Source: an uncultured Rickettsiales bacterium
GTDB lineage: Bacteria > Pseudomonadota > Alphaproteobacteria > Rickettsiales > UBA998
Direction of reading: 5' to 3'
Assembly: GCA_937982385.1 (NCBI GenBank)
Contig: CALJMC010000163.1
Location: 1-6,642, forward strand
DNA length: 6,642 nt
A program made the position numbers and the translations under genes. The first letter of the stretch is position 1; the number at the start of each line of letters is the position of its first letter. Shown here piece after piece: positions 5,548 to 6,642 of the stretch. The notes beneath the pieces were generated by a model. It was not told the DNA's origin, searched no databases, and was given only the letters and a program-made list of their open reading frames with translations.

Positions 5548-6642
5548 TTAACGGCGAATGCGTCGGCGCCTATCACCAGGGTAAACATACTCTGTTTCCT
5601 TATCCTCGGACACCTCAATATTGCCCTTCACCTCATAAATTGGCTGCGGTTTTCCAGAGGATCTCTTTGACAAGGTTTTCTTTTTTAGTTTTTGAGGAAT
5701 AGGCTTAAATGCGTCATCACCCTTAACAATAGTTTTTTTCTCAGACCCCTTATCAGATGATTTTGTAGGTTGTGCGAAATTAGGTTTTTTGTCACCATCA
5801 AGTAACTTACCCCAAAATGACGCACCCAGCTGGCCTGGTGAATGTGCAGCATTAGGGTCAGAGGCTACTACCGTACCACTCAACCATGGCAAATCCGTTT
5901 CTTTTTTCTTATATTCGGTTTCCAACTTAGCAAATTTGTAGCTGCTTTGCGCCGGCTGCATAAAATCACGCCATATTATGGCAGGCAAATCACCGCCCGT
6001 GACTTTTTTCATCTTTGTGGCATTATCATTACCAACCCATACGACGGTTGACAAACGGCCAGTATATCCCGCAAACCATGCATCTTTATAATCAGATGTT
6101 GTTCCTGTTTTTCCCGCAGCTTCAACCTTTAGGCGTGCAGCCTTACCTGTTCCATCAGCAACAACCCCGATCAACATCTTATTCATCTTCGCCACAACGT
6201 CTTCTTCAATAACGGTGGTTTCACTTGATTTTTTATGTTTGTAGAGCACTTCATCATCTTTACGGGTGGTGATGCTTTTTATGAAATAAGGCTGCACAGC
6301 CTTACCATTGGATGCAAGATGCGCATAGGCTGTTGCCATTTCGAGTACATTGACTTCACTCGATCCTAGCGCCAAGCTCAAGTCCTTACCAAGCTTAGAC
6401 TTCACACCAAGACGCCGTGCTGTTTTAATAACATTAGAAATTCCAACTTTACTACCCAACTGTACCGCAACGCTGTTTATTGAATAACGTAAGGCGGTTT
6501 CTACATTGGTCTTACCTCTAAAGCGTTTATTGTAATTTTTGGGCTTCCATTTACCGTATGTCACTTCTTTATCTGTCACTTCAGATTCTGGGAAATAGCC
6601 ATTTTCCATTGCCGCTAAATAAACAAACAGCTTAAATGCAGA
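5548..6642 (-). CDS. mrcA: Class A penicillin-binding protein (PBP1A type), N-terminal part cut by window edge
   Basis: This is the C-terminal transpeptidase part of a bifunctional peptidoglycan synthase, which cross-links cell-wall peptides in the periplasm while anchored in the inner membrane. The frame is open through the right edge. The first visible residues are SAFKLFVYLAAMENGY, in which S-A-F-K is the SxxK motif with the catalytic serine at the very edge. The second motif, SIN (SxN), is at visible residues 54-56, and KTGT is at 178-181 (bases 6100-6111), so all three penicillin-binding motifs are present. About 130 further residues after the domain (beyond DFMQPA) form a Lys/Ser/Pro-rich tail ending in RRRRIRR. 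The glycosyltransferase domain and membrane anchor must lie outside the window. The ATG at 6607-6609 is internal and not the start. The symbol is assigned by family type. Another class A paralogue is possible. Confidence 0.93.
   Translation of the reverse strand, partial: SAFKLFVYLAAMENGYFPESEVTDKEVTYGKWKPKNYNKRFRGKTNVETALRYSINSVAVQLGSKVGISNVIKTARRLGVKSKLGKDLSLALGSSEVNVLEMATAYAHLASNGKAVQPYFIKSITTRKDDEVLYKHKKSSETTVIEEDVVAKMNKMLIGVVADGTGKAARLKVEAAGKTGTTSDYKDAWFAGYTGRLSTVVWVGNDNATKMKKVTGGDLPAIIWRDFMQPAQSSYKFAKLETEYKKKETDLPWLSGTVVASDPNAAHSPGQLGASFWGKLLDGDKKPNFAQPTKSSDKGSEKKTIVKGDDAFKPIPQKLKKKTLSKRSSGKPQPIYEVKGNIEVSEDKETEYVYPGDRRRRIRR

Noticed and set aside
6607..6609. ATG as start of the penicillin-binding protein
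   Set aside because: The frame continues upstream to the window edge with conserved SAFKLFVYLAA, including the active-site SxxK, so this Met is internal.
1..6642. tRNA/rRNA genes, CRISPR arrays, insertion sequences, attachment sites
   Set aside because: None seen: no spaced repeat array, no transposase, no terminal inverted repeats with target duplication, and the intergenic space is too small for a hidden RNA operon.

Overview
The window carries core-genome genes of a bacterium with moderate GC. The sigma factor points to an alphaproteobacterium: the conserved core and C-terminus of the RpoD product match the alphaproteobacterial type closely, and a long acidic non-conserved region lies between regions 1.2 and 2. 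I cannot place it below class from this sequence alone.

Layout, left to right. (1) Positions 1-2149, minus strand: rpoD, the housekeeping sigma-70 factor, missing only its last few codons at the left edge. (2) Positions 2150-2408: an intergenic region of 259 bp with the rpoD leader, a possible rpoD promoter, and a perfect 8-bp-arm palindrome close to the next gene. (3) Positions 2409-2888, plus strand: an unrecognised 159-residue protein gene with codon use unlike its neighbours. (4) Positions 2893-4758, minus strand: dnaG, the replication primase, complete. (5) Positions 4759-4863: a short divergent control region. (6) About 4864-5544, plus strand: a YgjP/SprT-like zinc metallopeptidase. (7) Positions 5548-6642, minus strand: the C-terminal part of a class A penicillin-binding protein (PBP1A type), cut by the right edge exactly at its catalytic serine motif.

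The dnaG-rpoD pair is the conserved core of the bacterial macromolecular synthesis cluster, which links primer synthesis to the main sigma factor. Here the pair is interrupted by an opposite-strand gene, so dnaG read-through would be antisense to that gene before it reached rpoD. The five genes alternate strand strictly (- + - + -), and both convergent pairs almost touch (gaps of 3 and 4 bp). No RNA genes, CRISPR arrays, insertion sequences or prophage genes are visible. I see no convincing new multi-gene system. The best candidates for novelty are the orphan gene at 2409-2888 and the palindrome in front of it.
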